A stretch of DNA of 64,000 nucleotides from CAWDNM01 sp964521195 (GTDB taxonomy: Bacteria > Actinomycetota > Coriobacteriia > Anaerosomatales > JAAXUF01): contig CAZFRE010000006.1 of assembly GCA_964521195.1 (NCBI GenBank), positions 1 to 64,000 of the forward strand. The letters run 5' to 3'. The first letter of the stretch is position 1; each line of letters begins with the position of its first letter. Position numbers and translations under genes: made by a program. The notes below the pieces were generated by a model, which was given only the letters and a program-made list of their open reading frames with translations, was not told the origin of the DNA and ran no database searches. Of the stretch, positions 24,127-33,252 are shown piece after piece.

Positions 24127-24207
24127 AAGACCTCCTCTCCGGGCGTGGGCGGCTGCGGTGCTGCGTTCGTTGCAGGACTACCGCGCCGAGCGGAGCGGTG
24201 TCGCACG

Positions 24208-24235
24208 ATTCTACCCCAAGGGGGCGCTTACCCAA
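24208..24235 (-). promoter_or_regulatory. Promoter of dnaG-rpoD
   Basis: Minus strand: TTGGGT, 16-nt spacer, TAGAAT (complement of 24208-24213) in the dgt-dnaG intergenic region. The spacer holds a short CCCC-AA-GGGG palindrome. Confidence 0.6.
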
Positions 24236-24266
24236 CCGCGTCGCCGGATGCAGATCGTCGACCTCG

Positions 24267-25310
24267 CTACAGAAGCCACTTCTGAGGTACGAAGATGCGC
24301 TCGTACTCCCGTATGGCGAAGCGGTCGGTCATGCCGGCCACGTAGTCGACGACCGCCTGCACTCGTTCGCCGGCTGACGCCGGCCGCTCGCCCACCGGCA
24401 GGTCGTCCGGATCGGCGAGGTAGTGATTGAACAGCGACTGCACGACCGCATGGGCCTTGGGCTCCTCGGCTTTCGCACGTTCCGAGAAGTACACGTTCTC
24501 GAACAGGTACGCGCGCAACTCCATCATCGCGTCCCATACACGTTCCGACATTCGAATGTCGTCACACTCCGCGGATGTGGAGATCATGTCGTTCACCATG
24601 GTCGTGATCCTTGCGCCGTGATGCGCGCCCAAGACCTCGAGCGGATGCACGGGTAGCTCGGCCTCGGAAAGCACGCCTGCCCTGACCGCGTCGTCGATGT
24701 CGTGGTTCACGTAGGCGATACGGTCCGCGATGCGGACTATCCGCCCCTCGAGTGTCTCGGGAATGTGCGAGCCCGAGTGACCGAGGATGCCGTCTCGCAC
24801 CTCGTGCGTCAGGTTCAGGCCCTTTCCGCCGTACTCCAGATGCTCGACGATTCTCAAGGACTGGACGTTGTGGCGATAGCCCTCAGGCACGGCAGAGTCG
24901 GTGACGTGCAACTCGCGCAGAGCGTGGTCGAGAGCTGACTCGCCCGTGTGCCCGAACGGCGTGTGCCCCAAGTCGTGCCCGAGCGAGATCGCCTCGGTGA
25001 GGTCCTCGTTGAGACCGAGCGCGCGCGCTATCGAACGTGAGATCTGAGACACCTCGAGCGTGTGCGTCAGTCGCGTCCGGTAGTGGTCCCCCTCAGGCGC
25101 AAGGAAGACCTGGGTCTTGTGCGACAGGCGCCGGAATGCCTTGCAGTGGATGATCCGATCGCGATCGCGCTGGAACTCCGTCCTGTACGGGTCGAGCCGC
25201 AGCGGCACGACGCGGCCCTTCGTGCGGTCGGCGAACGCCGCTCCCGAAGACAGCCGGGCGTGCTCCTCGGCCTCGAGATCCTGACGGGTGATGATGGCGC
25301 GCGGAACCAT
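24267..25310 (-). CDS. dgt: Deoxyguanosinetriphosphate triphosphohydrolase-like protein (HD domain)
   Basis: 347 aa from the ATG at 25310 (MVPRAIITRQDLEAEEHARL). The open frame continues another 142 codons, but that part overlaps a separate small gene and is not protein-like. The HD metal site is intact: RTRLTHTLEVSQISRSIAR, LGHDLGHTPFGHTGE and the downstream DRIAYVNHDIDDA. Family members hydrolyse dNTPs to deoxynucleoside and triphosphate, influencing dNTP pools. The conserved position next to dnaG-rpoD is typical of actinobacteria. An AAAGGGG lies 12 nt before the ATG, a long spacing. Confidence 0.92.
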   Translation of the reverse strand: MVPRAIITRQDLEAEEHARLSSGAAFADRTKGRVVPLRLDPYRTEFQRDRDRIIHCKAFRRLSHKTQVFLAPEGDHYRTRLTHTLEVSQISRSIARALGLNEDLTEAISLGHDLGHTPFGHTGESALDHALRELHVTDSAVPEGYRHNVQSLRIVEHLEYGGKGLNLTHEVRDGILGHSGSHIPETLEGRIVRIADRIAYVNHDIDDAVRAGVLSEAELPVHPLEVLGAHHGARITTMVNDMISTSAECDDIRMSERVWDAMMELRAYLFENVYFSERAKAEEPKAHAVVQSLFNHYLADPDDLPVGERPASAGERVQAVVDYVAGMTDRFAIREYERIFVPQKWLL

Positions 25311-25348
25311 GGTGCTGCAGAACCCCTTTCGGGCGGAGTGGCCGAGTA

Positions 25349-25690
25349 CTAGAACAAGAGGATCGCCATGCCTGCGAGTGCGGCGCCCGTGATCGTCCCC
25401 GCTACCCAGTGGCGACGCCACCCCATGCCACGCGCGAGCCATGTGCCCAGCGCCGATCCGACCAGCGCGCCGGGAAGTCCGGGGAGGAAGTACGTCGTCG
25501 CCACCATCTGCACCGCATCCAGGGTTTCGACGTCGGGCTGGCCCATGACCGAGTACATCCCTGCCGCGAGCACGCAGACCTCGGCCCCGACGAAGCCACC
25601 GACCCACCGCTCGAAGAACGGTCGCTCGGTGCGCGACCGGCCTTGGATTATCGGTGAACCTGGCGCCTGCCAGAGCTTGGTGCCCTTCAC
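25349..25690 (-). CDS. Small membrane protein of unknown function
   Basis: 113 aa. GTG start with a GGGGGGAG ribosome-binding site just upstream. Three hydrophobic segments are visible: FVGAEVCVLAAGMYSVM, a Gly/Ala-rich LPGLPGALVGSALGTWLA and WVAGTITGAALAGMAILLF. No family is recognised. It lies between ppdK and dgt, 38 bp from the dgt start. The proper SD and clean hydrophobic pattern favour a real gene over an extended dgt. Confidence 0.6.
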   Translation of the reverse strand: MKGTKLWQAPGSPIIQGRSRTERPFFERWVGGFVGAEVCVLAAGMYSVMGQPDVETLDAVQMVATTYFLPGLPGALVGSALGTWLARGMGWRRHWVAGTITGAALAGMAILLF

Positions 25691-25711
25691 GCGCTCCCCC
25701 CTTGGAAGCGA

Positions 25712-25746
25712 CGGGGTCCGGCCGCACCGTGTGCAACCGGACCCCG
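25712..25746 (-). terminator. Hairpin after ppdK
   Basis: Inverted repeat CGGGGTCCGG / CCGGACCCCG (10 bp) whose loop itself contains GCAC-CGT-GTGC. It follows the ppdK stop by 10 nt on the minus strand and lies before the small membrane-protein gene. There is no U-tract, so it may be a terminator or a processing/stability hairpin. Confidence 0.5.
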
Positions 25747-25755
25747 GGTCAACTG

Positions 25756-28476
25756 CTACCGGTTGTCAGAGCCGGAAGCCTCGGCAGCGAGCGCGGCCTG
25801 CGCCGCTGCAAGTCGCGCGAGTGGCACCCGGTACGGTGAACACGACACGTAGTCGAGTCCGATCTCGAAGAAGGTCTTCACCGAGTCGGGGTCACCGCCA
25901 TGTTCGCCGCACACGCCGAGCTTGATGTCGGACTTGGCCTGACGCCCGAGCCTGCAGCCCATCTCGACCACCTTCGCGACGCCTGGATCGATGGTCTCGA
26001 AGGGATTCCGCGGCAGGATCTTGCGGTCGAGGTACTTCGGCAGGAACTTCGACTCGATGTCGTCGCGCGAGAACCCGAAGGTCGTCTGCGTGAGGTCGTT
26101 CGTGCCGAAGCTGAAGAAGTCGGCGACCTTGCCGATCTCGTCGGCTGTGACCGCGGCACGCGGCAGCTCGATCATGGTGCCGATGGGAATCGACAGCTCC
26201 ACGCCCTTGGCAGCGCCGATCGACGCGATGACGGCCTCGGACTCGGCGCGCAGCGTCTCGAGCTCTGCGACCACCGAGACGAGCGGGATCATGATCTCGG
26301 GCCGCGGATCGAGGCCGCGGCTCTTCAGGGTCGCGGTCGCCTCGGCGATTGCGCGCACCTGCATCGCGTAGATCTCGGGGTGCATGATGCCCAGACGGCA
26401 GCCGCGCAGACCGAGCATGGGGTTGGCTTCGGCCATGGAGTCGATCTGGGCCAGCAGCCTGCGCTTGTCCGCCAGCTCGCCGGCGGAAGCCCCGGCGCAT
26501 TCGGCCTTCACGATCTCGATCTCGAGCTCACGCGGGCTGTCCAGGAACTCGTGCAGGGGCGGGTCGAGAAGTCGAATGGTGACCGGCAGCCCGTCCATGG
26601 CCTCGAGGATGCCGAGGTAGTCGCCCACCTGCACGTCGAGGAGCTTCGCAAGCTCGGCGTCACGCTCCTCCTGGCTGTCGGCCAGGACATAGTTCTGGAT
26701 GATCATCTTCCGCTCGCCGAGGAACATGTGCTCCGTGCGGCACAGGCCGATGCCCCTCGCGCCGAACTTGCGACCCAGCGCAGCGTCATCAGGCGTGTCC
26801 GCGTTGGCGCGAACGCCCATGGTGCGGAACTCGTCGGCCCACGACAGGATCTTGTCGAAGTCGCCGGTCACTTCCGGTTCGACGAGTGAGACGGCGCCCA
26901 CGACCACGACGCCGGTCGTGCCGTCGATGGAGATGATGTCCCCCTCGTGGAGTTGGACGTTCCCGACGTGCGCGACCTTCTTGTCGGCGTCGATCTTGAG
27001 CTTCTCGACGCCGCAGACGCACGGCTTGCCCATGCCGCGAGCGACGACGGCCGCATGGCTCGTCTTGCCGCCATGCGACGTCAGGATGCCTTGAGCCGCA
27101 TCCATGCCGGGCAGGTCGTCCGGGTTCGTCTCCCAGCGCACGAGGATCGCCTTGCGTCCCTCGGCCTTTGCGGCGACCGCATCCGCAGAGGAGAAGACGA
27201 CCTCGCCCACCGCAGCGCCAGGCGAGGCGTTGAGGCCCTTGGCGAGCACCTCGTACTTCACACTCTGGTCGAACTGGGGGTGAAGCAACTGATCGAGCTG
27301 GGCCGGGTCGATTCGGAGCACGGCCTCCTTCGCGTCGATCATGCCCTCGTTCACCATGTCGATGGCGATGCGCAGAGCTGCGCGAGCGGTGCGCTTGCCG
27401 ATGCGGGTCTGCAGCATCCACAGCTTGCCCTGCTCGATGGTGAACTCGATATCGCACATGTCGCGATAGGACGACTCAAGCTTGGCGAACACGCCGTCAA
27501 GCTCCTCGCCTGCGGCTTCGAGTCCCGGCACCCGCTTCAGGTCGCTGATCGGCTCGGTGAGCCGGATGCCGGCGACGACGTCCTCGCCCTGCGCGTTGGT
27601 CAGGAAGTCGCCGTAGTACTCCTTGGTGCCGTCGGCGGGGTTGCGCGTGAACCCTACGCCGGTCGCCGAGGTGTCGCCCTTGTTGCCGAACACCATAGTC
27701 TGGATGTTGACGGCGGTGCCGAGGTCATCGGCGATCTTCTCCATCTTGCGGTAGTACACCGCGCGGTCGTTCATCCAGCTGCTGAAGACAGCCTCGATGG
27801 CGAGGTTGAGCTGATCGGAGACGTTCTGCGGGAACGCGACCTTGCCATCGGCTCCCACGAGCTGCGGATACTCGGCAGCGGGGATGTGCTCAGCCACGAG
27901 GGCCTTGAAGTCGCCCACGAGGGCCTTGAGGTCCTCGGCGGTGAGCTCGGTGTCACTCTTCACACCACGGTCGAGCTTCATCTTGTTGATGGCGTTCTCG
28001 AAGAGATCGCCTTCAGCGTTGAGGACGACCTTGGAGAACATCTGGATGAAGCGCCGGTAGCTGTCCCACGCAAAGCGCTCGTTGCCGGTCTGCGCGATCA
28101 GACCGTTGATCGATGTGTCGTTGAGACCGAGATTCAGGACCGTGTCCATCATCCCGGGCATCGAGAACGGCGAGCCCGAACGCACCGAGACCAGCAGCGG
28201 GTCGTTGTCGTCACCGAGACGCTTGCCCATCTTGGTCTCAAGCGCCGAGATGTGCTCGGCGATCTCCTCGGCGAGTCCGGCGGGAAACGCCGGCGGTGTC
28301 GCGTTGTAGTACTCCATGCAGGCCTGGCAGGTGATGGTGAACCCGGGCGGCACGGGCAGCCCCATGTTCGCCATCTCGGCAAGGTTCGCACCTTTGCCGC
28401 CAAGTATGAACTTCATCGACTTGTTGCCTTCGGTCGAGCCACCGCCGAAAGCGTACACGCGCTTGGGTGCCGACAA
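25756..28476 (-). CDS. ppdK: Pyruvate, phosphate dikinase
   Basis: 906 aa. Start is the TTG at 28476 (LSAPKRVYAFGGG), because TGAAGGAGAG lies six bases upstream; the first in-frame ATG at 28527 has no ribosome-binding site. N-terminal ATP-grasp region (GGKGANLAEMANMGLPVPPG), central phosphohistidine loop GGKTSHAAVVARGMGKPC (catalytic His preceded by the regulatory Thr/Ser), C-terminal PEP/pyruvate barrel with LCRTEHMF, SFGTNDLTQTTFGFSRDD and CGEHGGDP. It interconverts pyruvate + ATP + Pi and PEP + AMP + PPi in the cytoplasm. Its regulator is encoded immediately upstream. The length agrees with the bacterial family (about 870-910). Confidence 0.97.
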   Translation of the reverse strand: MSAPKRVYAFGGGSTEGNKSMKFILGGKGANLAEMANMGLPVPPGFTITCQACMEYYNATPPAFPAGLAEEIAEHISALETKMGKRLGDDNDPLLVSVRSGSPFSMPGMMDTVLNLGLNDTSINGLIAQTGNERFAWDSYRRFIQMFSKVVLNAEGDLFENAINKMKLDRGVKSDTELTAEDLKALVGDFKALVAEHIPAAEYPQLVGADGKVAFPQNVSDQLNLAIEAVFSSWMNDRAVYYRKMEKIADDLGTAVNIQTMVFGNKGDTSATGVGFTRNPADGTKEYYGDFLTNAQGEDVVAGIRLTEPISDLKRVPGLEAAGEELDGVFAKLESSYRDMCDIEFTIEQGKLWMLQTRIGKRTARAALRIAIDMVNEGMIDAKEAVLRIDPAQLDQLLHPQFDQSVKYEVLAKGLNASPGAAVGEVVFSSADAVAAKAEGRKAILVRWETNPDDLPGMDAAQGILTSHGGKTSHAAVVARGMGKPCVCGVEKLKIDADKKVAHVGNVQLHEGDIISIDGTTGVVVVGAVSLVEPEVTGDFDKILSWADEFRTMGVRANADTPDDAALGRKFGARGIGLCRTEHMFLGERKMIIQNYVLADSQEERDAELAKLLDVQVGDYLGILEAMDGLPVTIRLLDPPLHEFLDSPRELEIEIVKAECAGASAGELADKRRLLAQIDSMAEANPMLGLRGCRLGIMHPEIYAMQVRAIAEATATLKSRGLDPRPEIMIPLVSVVAELETLRAESEAVIASIGAAKGVELSIPIGTMIELPRAAVTADEIGKVADFFSFGTNDLTQTTFGFSRDDIESKFLPKYLDRKILPRNPFETIDPGVAKVVEMGCRLGRQAKSDIKLGVCGEHGGDPDSVKTFFEIGLDYVSCSPYRVPLARLAAAQAALAAEASGSDNR

Positions 28477-28515
28477 TGCCCTCTCCTTCAATGCCGGGTA
28501 CAGAGGTTGTGCTGC

Positions 28516-28544
28516 ATGATACCGCACGGCTAGCGAGCGTACAT
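28516..28544 (-). promoter_or_regulatory. Possible ppdK promoter
   Basis: Minus-strand TATCAT (complement of 28516-28521) about 40 nt upstream of the TTG start. The -35 is poor (ATGTAC at 17 nt). Confidence 0.3.
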
Positions 28545-28564
28545 GCCGCTTGGAGCCTGTTCTT

Positions 28565-29386
28565 TCAGTCTTCAGTCTCGAGCCGCCCGCGCAGGTAGCG
28601 GATGATCTCCTGCGCGGTCTCCTCGACGGCCCGGTTGTCCGTTCTCACCACGATGCAGCCGATCCTGCGCATCACCGCACGCGCCTCGGCGAGGTCTTCC
28701 TCGATGTCGGGCCGGTCCGCGTAGTGGGCCACGTAGGTCCCGAGCTCGGCCATCCGCTTCGAACGGACCTCGGCGAGCACGGCGGGGCTGCTGATGAGCC
28801 CGAACACCTTGCGGGGATCGACCTCGAACAACTCGTCGGGGGGCTTGGTCCCGCGCACAAGCGGGATGTTGGCCGTGTAGAAGCCCTTGGACGCAAGGTA
28901 GATCGAGAGCGGCGTCTTGCTCGTGCGCGAGACGCCGACAAGGACGACGTCGGCGTCCTTCAGGCCCTCCGGATTGCGTCCGTCGTCGTGCTTGATCGCA
29001 AACTCCATGGCGTCGATGCGGTCGAAGTACGCTTCGTCGGGCTGGCGCATCGCTCCGGCGACCCCCTGCGGGTCGACGCCCGCGATACGAGCCAAGAGGT
29101 CCACACCCGGTCCGAGAATGTCGACCGCCCGGACGCGGCCGCAGGCGGCGAGAGCGAGCATCTCGTCGCGCAGGCTCTTCTCCACCAGGGTGAAGAAGAA
29201 GATGCAGTGCCGCCCGCAATGCTCTGCGACGAGCTCGGCGAGCTGCTCGGACGACGAGACCTTCGGGAGCCGCTCGACCCGGAAGGTCCCGTGGGGGAAC
29301 TGCGCGGCGACGGCACGCGCCACGGCGTCCCCGGTCTCGCCCAGCGAGTCCGAGAGGATGTGGATGGTGATCGGGTGCTCGACCAC
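28565..29386 (-). CDS. PPDK regulatory protein (kinase / phosphorylase, DUF299)
   Basis: 273 aa from a GTG at 29386 (MVEHPITIHILSDSLGETGD). The SDSLGETG N-terminus, the P-loop GVSRTSKTPLSIYLA near residue 152 and IPLVRGTKPPDELF are hallmarks of the PDRP family. In characterised members it uses ADP to phosphorylate the Thr near the PPDK catalytic His (inactivation) and uses Pi to reverse this. It lies 88 bp upstream of ppdK and 6 bp downstream of glyS, so it may be transcribed with the glycyl-tRNA synthetase genes. Genomic pairing with ppdK supports PPDK rather than PEP synthase as target. Confidence 0.93.
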   Translation of the reverse strand: MVEHPITIHILSDSLGETGDAVARAVAAQFPHGTFRVERLPKVSSSEQLAELVAEHCGRHCIFFFTLVEKSLRDEMLALAACGRVRAVDILGPGVDLLARIAGVDPQGVAGAMRQPDEAYFDRIDAMEFAIKHDDGRNPEGLKDADVVLVGVSRTSKTPLSIYLASKGFYTANIPLVRGTKPPDELFEVDPRKVFGLISSPAVLAEVRSKRMAELGTYVAHYADRPDIEEDLAEARAVMRRIGCIVVRTDNRAVEETAQEIIRYLRGRLETED

Positions 29387-29392
29387 TGCGCG

Positions 29393-31462
29393 TCAGCCGG
29401 CGAGCACGCTGAAGTCGGCGAACCGACCGAACAGCGCCACGAATCGGTTCAGCAGCCGCAGCCGGTTGTCTCGGAGCGTCTCATCCGGGTCCATCACGAG
29501 CACGCCATCGAAGAACGCGTCAATGGGGCCGCGGAGTCCGGCGTAGGCCTCGAGCAATGCCGAGTAGGCCCGTGCCTCGAGCAGCTCGCCTGCGGTCTTC
29601 TCGGCAGTATCGAGGGCATCGGCAAGGGCCAGCTCTTCGGGACCCATGATCGCGCGGTCGGCGTGCTCACCGAGCTCGGGCTTCGCCAGGTTCTTGGCAC
29701 GCGTGTACGCGGTCGAGAGGTCCTCCATGTCGTCGCTTGCGGCCCGGAATCCGGTCAGTGCCTCGCAGCGCGCGAGGGCGTCGGCCGGGTCACCCGCGGC
29801 GCACGCAAGCACCGCGTCGACCGTGTCGTACGCATGGCCCCGGTCGCGAAGGATGCCTTGAAGGCGACCGACGAAGAAGTCGTGGATGGCCGCGCCGGTC
29901 GTCTCGACGTCGAACGGCAGCACACCGTCGTAGCCAGCGAGGGCGGCGGCGATGAGGTCGTCGATGCGCGCGTGCGTACCGCCGAGGATGGCCTGCAGCA
30001 CGCCGATGGATCCGCGTCGCAGCGCGTAGGGGTCGGCGGACCCGGTCGGGGCCATACCCGCCGCGAAGATGCCGGCGATGGTGTCGAGCTTGTCGGCGAT
30101 GGCGACGATGCGTCCCGCCGTGGTGGACGGCAGCTCGTCACCGGAGAAGCGTGGCCGGTAGTGATCCACGATCGCGGTCGCCACGCCCTGCTCCTCGCCA
30201 CTCGCGATCGCGTAGTAGCCGCCCATCACGCCTTGCAGGTCGGTGAACTCCACGACCGCACTCGTGACCAGGTCGGCCTTGCACAGGTGCGCGGCGCGCA
30301 GCGCGTAGGCGCGCTCCTCGGGCGAAGCCTCGATCAGCTCGGCGATGGAATCGCTCAGCCTCTCCAGCCGTCGCACCTTGTCGCCGAGCGTCCCGAGCTT
30401 CTCTTGGAAGACGATCGTCTCCAGACGTTCCACGTAGGCCTCGAGCGACTTGTGCAGATCCTCGCGGTAGAAGAACGCAGCATCCGACAGCCGGGCGCGG
30501 ATCACGCGCTGGTGGCCGGCGATGATCGCTTCGGTGCGCGCGGGGTCCCCGTTGTGAGCGACAATGAAGCGGTTCGTGAGCGAACCGTCCGCGGCCTCCA
30601 CCGGGAAGTAGCGCTGGTGGCTCTCCATGGCGTTCTCGAGTATCTCGCGTGGCACGGAGAGGAACTCCTCGTCGAACATCCCCACCGCGACCGTGGGCCA
30701 CTCGACGAGATTCACGACCTCGGCGAACGTCTTCTCCGGGACCACGGCGGTCGCACCGAGCTGTGCGGCGGCCGCGGCGATCCCCTCACGGAGCATGCGC
30801 GCGCGTTGAGTGTGGTCGGCAACGACCTTTCCGCGCTCGAGTGCGACCGCGTAGTCTTCCGCTGCCGGCACCTCGATCGGACCCGGTGCGAGGAACCGGT
30901 GGCCGTACGTGAATCGGTCGGCGGTCAATCCCGCGAACTCGACCGGTACCACGTCGGCTCCGAACAACGCCAGCATCGATCGCACGGGCCGAGAGAACCG
31001 CGCTTCCCCACTACCCCACCGTTGCGACTTGGGCCACTCGATGGACTCTGCGAGCTTGGCGAGCAGTCCGGGGAGCACGTCGGCTGCGGGACCGCCGGCG
31101 ACCTCCACCGTCGCCCAGACATAGGAGCCGTTCTCGTCATCGATGACCTGCAGCGACTCGACCGGCACGCCTTTGCCGCGGGCGAAGCCGACGGCTGCGG
31201 GCGTGGGATCGCCTTCGGCGTCGAACGCGGCCTTCGCCGCGGGCCCCTTGTGGTTGTGGATCGCGTCGGCCTGGCGGTCGGCGAGTCTGCTCACCATGAC
31301 TGCGAGGCGCCGCGGCGAACCCACCACGGTGACGGTGTCGTACTCGAGGCGCGCGGCGTCGAGCGCTTTGGGCACGGCCACGCTGAGCTGCTCGATCGCG
31401 CCGTAGAGCGGCTTGGAGGGCAGCTCCTCGGTGCCGATCTCGAAGACCAGGTCGCGACTCAT
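29393..31462 (-). CDS. glyS: Glycyl-tRNA synthetase beta subunit
   Basis: About 689 aa. The N-terminus SRDLVFEIGTEELPSKPL is diagnostic for the beta subunit. Further conserved blocks include LTADRFTYGHRFL, ESHQRYFPVE and the HD-like region with a C-terminal anticodon-binding domain. It forms the alpha2beta2 enzyme with GlyQ to charge tRNA-Gly. The start may be the ATG at 31462 or the adjacent GTG at 31465; both overlap the glyQ stop. Use of the two-subunit enzyme instead of the single-chain form of most actinobacteria is informative for taxonomy. Confidence 0.96.
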   Translation of the reverse strand: MSRDLVFEIGTEELPSKPLYGAIEQLSVAVPKALDAARLEYDTVTVVGSPRRLAVMVSRLADRQADAIHNHKGPAAKAAFDAEGDPTPAAVGFARGKGVPVESLQVIDDENGSYVWATVEVAGGPAADVLPGLLAKLAESIEWPKSQRWGSGEARFSRPVRSMLALFGADVVPVEFAGLTADRFTYGHRFLAPGPIEVPAAEDYAVALERGKVVADHTQRARMLREGIAAAAAQLGATAVVPEKTFAEVVNLVEWPTVAVGMFDEEFLSVPREILENAMESHQRYFPVEAADGSLTNRFIVAHNGDPARTEAIIAGHQRVIRARLSDAAFFYREDLHKSLEAYVERLETIVFQEKLGTLGDKVRRLERLSDSIAELIEASPEERAYALRAAHLCKADLVTSAVVEFTDLQGVMGGYYAIASGEEQGVATAIVDHYRPRFSGDELPSTTAGRIVAIADKLDTIAGIFAAGMAPTGSADPYALRRGSIGVLQAILGGTHARIDDLIAAALAGYDGVLPFDVETTGAAIHDFFVGRLQGILRDRGHAYDTVDAVLACAAGDPADALARCEALTGFRAASDDMEDLSTAYTRAKNLAKPELGEHADRAIMGPEELALADALDTAEKTAGELLEARAYSALLEAYAGLRGPIDAFFDGVLVMDPDETLRDNRLRLLNRFVALFGRFADFSVLAG

Positions 31463-32385
31463 CACCGATCACCGCCTTCCGACACTGCGGCTTCATCGCC
31501 GGCATCGCTCTCCTCGGCGGGTGTGATGGCCTTGAGATAGGCACCACAGCACGCCTTAGCCAGGCCGCGGACCCGCAGGATGTAGCCCTGACGCTCCGTG
31601 ACGCTGATCGCGCCGCGCGCATCGAGCAGGTTGAACGCGTGTGAGCACTTGAGCACGTAGTCGTAGGCAGGCAGCACGTAGCCTGCTTCGAGGGTGCGCT
31701 TGCACTCGCCCTCATAGGTGGAGAACAGGCCGAGCAGCATGTCCACATCGGCTACTTCGAAGTTGTAGGCCGAATACTGTTGCTCGTTGCGAAGGAAGAC
31801 ATCCCCGTAGGTGAAGGTGTGCCCGTCAGGGCCGACCGACCAGACCAGGTCGTAGACGCTGTCCACGCCCTGGATGTACATCGCCAGTCGCTCGAGACCG
31901 TACGTGATCTCAGCAGGCACGGGCCGGCACTCGAAACCGCCCACCTGCTGGAAGTAGGTGAACTGCGTGCATTCCATACCGTTGAGCCAGACCTCCCAGC
32001 CCAGGCCCCACGCACCAAGCGTCGGCGACTCCCAGTCGTCTTCCACGAGGCGGATGTCGTGCTCTGCGGGCTCGATGCCTATGGCGCGCAACGAGTCGAA
32101 GTAGAGGTCGAGTACGTTGTCCGGGCTCGGCTTGAGGATGACCTGGTACTGGTAGTAGTGCTGCAGGCGGTTGGGGTTCTCGCCGTAGCGGCCATCGGTG
32201 GGTCGCCTGCTCGGCTGGACGTACGCCGTTCGCCACGTGTCCGGACCCAGGGAGCGCAGCGTCGTCGCCGGGTGGAACGTGCCCGCCCCGACCTCGCTGT
32301 CGTAGGGCTGCAGCACCACGCAGCCTTGATCGGCCCAGAATCGAGACAACGCCAGAATGATGTCTTGGAAGGTCATGCCCTGCAT
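31462..32385 (-). CDS. glyQ: Glycyl-tRNA synthetase alpha subunit
   Basis: 307 aa. MTFQDIILALSRFWADQGC, QPYDSEVGAGTFHPATTLR, YVQPSRRPTDGRYGENPNR and GGFECRPVPAEITYGLERL are all canonical class II catalytic motifs of GlyQ. It binds glycine and ATP and acts with GlyS, whose start overlaps its stop. AAGGGG precedes the first ATG at 5-6 nt. A vegetative-type promoter lies upstream. The leader (about 60 nt) is too short for a glycine T-box, so no riboswitch is proposed. The ~15 C-terminal residues are an acidic extension. Confidence 0.97.
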   Translation of the reverse strand: MQGMTFQDIILALSRFWADQGCVVLQPYDSEVGAGTFHPATTLRSLGPDTWRTAYVQPSRRPTDGRYGENPNRLQHYYQYQVILKPSPDNVLDLYFDSLRAIGIEPAEHDIRLVEDDWESPTLGAWGLGWEVWLNGMECTQFTYFQQVGGFECRPVPAEITYGLERLAMYIQGVDSVYDLVWSVGPDGHTFTYGDVFLRNEQQYSAYNFEVADVDMLLGLFSTYEGECKRTLEAGYVLPAYDYVLKCSHAFNLLDARGAISVTERQGYILRVRGLAKACCGAYLKAITPAEESDAGDEAAVSEGGDR

Positions 32386-32449
32386 CGAAACCCCTTGTCG
32401 GCAGGTGACGGACGACTACCGCGAGCACGGTGGCGTTCACGGTCGCACC

Positions 32450-32478
32450 AGTATAGCGAAGCGCCTGAGCACGAAAAC
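32450..32478 (-). promoter_or_regulatory. Promoter of glyQ-glyS operon
   Basis: Minus strand: GTTTTC, 17-nt spacer, TATACT (complement of 32450-32455), between recO and glyQ. Confidence 0.55.
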
Positions 32479-32494
32479 CCACCCGACGCAGGCG

Positions 32495-33250
32495 TCAGGG
32501 CTGCTGCAGGAGCCCCGCGTAGAAGTCCAGCGCGCGTAGGCGTGCCGGCACGTGGAACGTGACGAAGGCACGCACGAGTGTGAAGCAGTCCGTGACGGCC
32601 GCCGGCGGCATTCCCAGCGAGGCGACGTCGACCATCCTCGCTCCGAGGAGTGTGCCGAGCCACGCGCGTCCCTCGGCTCCGAATCGCAACGCGCCGGCAT
32701 CGAGGGCGCCGCAATCGGGGCACACCACGCCGCCGTGCGCCACGGAGAACTCCGCGCTTGCATGCGCCTCCCCCGCACAGCAGGCGCACTCCTCGAGTTG
32801 AGGGCGATAGCCGTGCATGGCCATCGCCTTGAGCAGGAACGCGACCACCAGCGCCGGCAGCGCCACAAGGTCAGACGTCTCCATCACACCGAGCGTGGTG
32901 ACTGCTAGCGCGAACAGACGCGGCTCCGGCTGCCCTTCGACCGAGATCTTGTCGAGCAGGTCCACAACGACCGCTGCCGCAGCCGACCGGTCGTAGTCCT
33001 CTCGCAGCGCCGCATGCGGCGAGACAGAGCCGGCCTCACTCACCACCTCCAGCGAACGCCCGGAGTGGAGCAGTACGTCGCATACGGCATACGGCTCGAG
33101 CCGCGCGCCGAAACGGCCACCGGGCTTTCGCAGACCCTTGGCCACGGCGCGCACCTGCCTGCCGTCATTCGCGAGGAGCGTGAGGATGGTGTCGGTCTCC
33201 CCGAGCTTGGTCTTGCGCAGCACCAGCACGCGCAGCGGATACGATGGCAT
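32495..33250 (-). CDS. recO: DNA repair protein RecO
   Basis: 251 aa. N-terminal OB fold (LRVLVLRKTKLGETDTILTLL, AKGLRKPGGRFGARLEP) and a helical C-terminal domain with a four-Cys zinc site CACC .. CPDC at about residues 150-180. It loads RecA onto SSB-coated DNA with RecR in recombinational gap repair. It lies 2 bp downstream of a membrane acyltransferase gene, within the era-recO-glyQ neighbourhood typical of Gram-positives. Confidence 0.93.
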   Translation of the reverse strand: MPSYPLRVLVLRKTKLGETDTILTLLANDGRQVRAVAKGLRKPGGRFGARLEPYAVCDVLLHSGRSLEVVSEAGSVSPHAALREDYDRSAAAAVVVDLLDKISVEGQPEPRLFALAVTTLGVMETSDLVALPALVVAFLLKAMAMHGYRPQLEECACCAGEAHASAEFSVAHGGVVCPDCGALDAGALRFGAEGRAWLGTLLGARMVDVASLGMPPAAVTDCFTLVRAFVTFHVPARLRALDFYAGLLQQP

Positions 33251-33252
33251 CG

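Noticed and set aside
25311..25736. N-terminal extension of dgt by 142 codons
   Set aside because: Overlaps a better small-membrane-protein gene, is Arg-rich and lies upstream of the conserved start.
28550..31540. Very long plus-strand frame (996 codons)
   Set aside because: It is antisense to the clear glyS and PPDK-regulator genes, has Arg/His/Asp-rich composition without family motifs, and reflects GC-rich codon bias.
32386..32494. T-box or glycine riboswitch before glyQ
   Set aside because: The leader after the promoter is only about 60 nt, and no specifier or antiterminator hairpin is visible.
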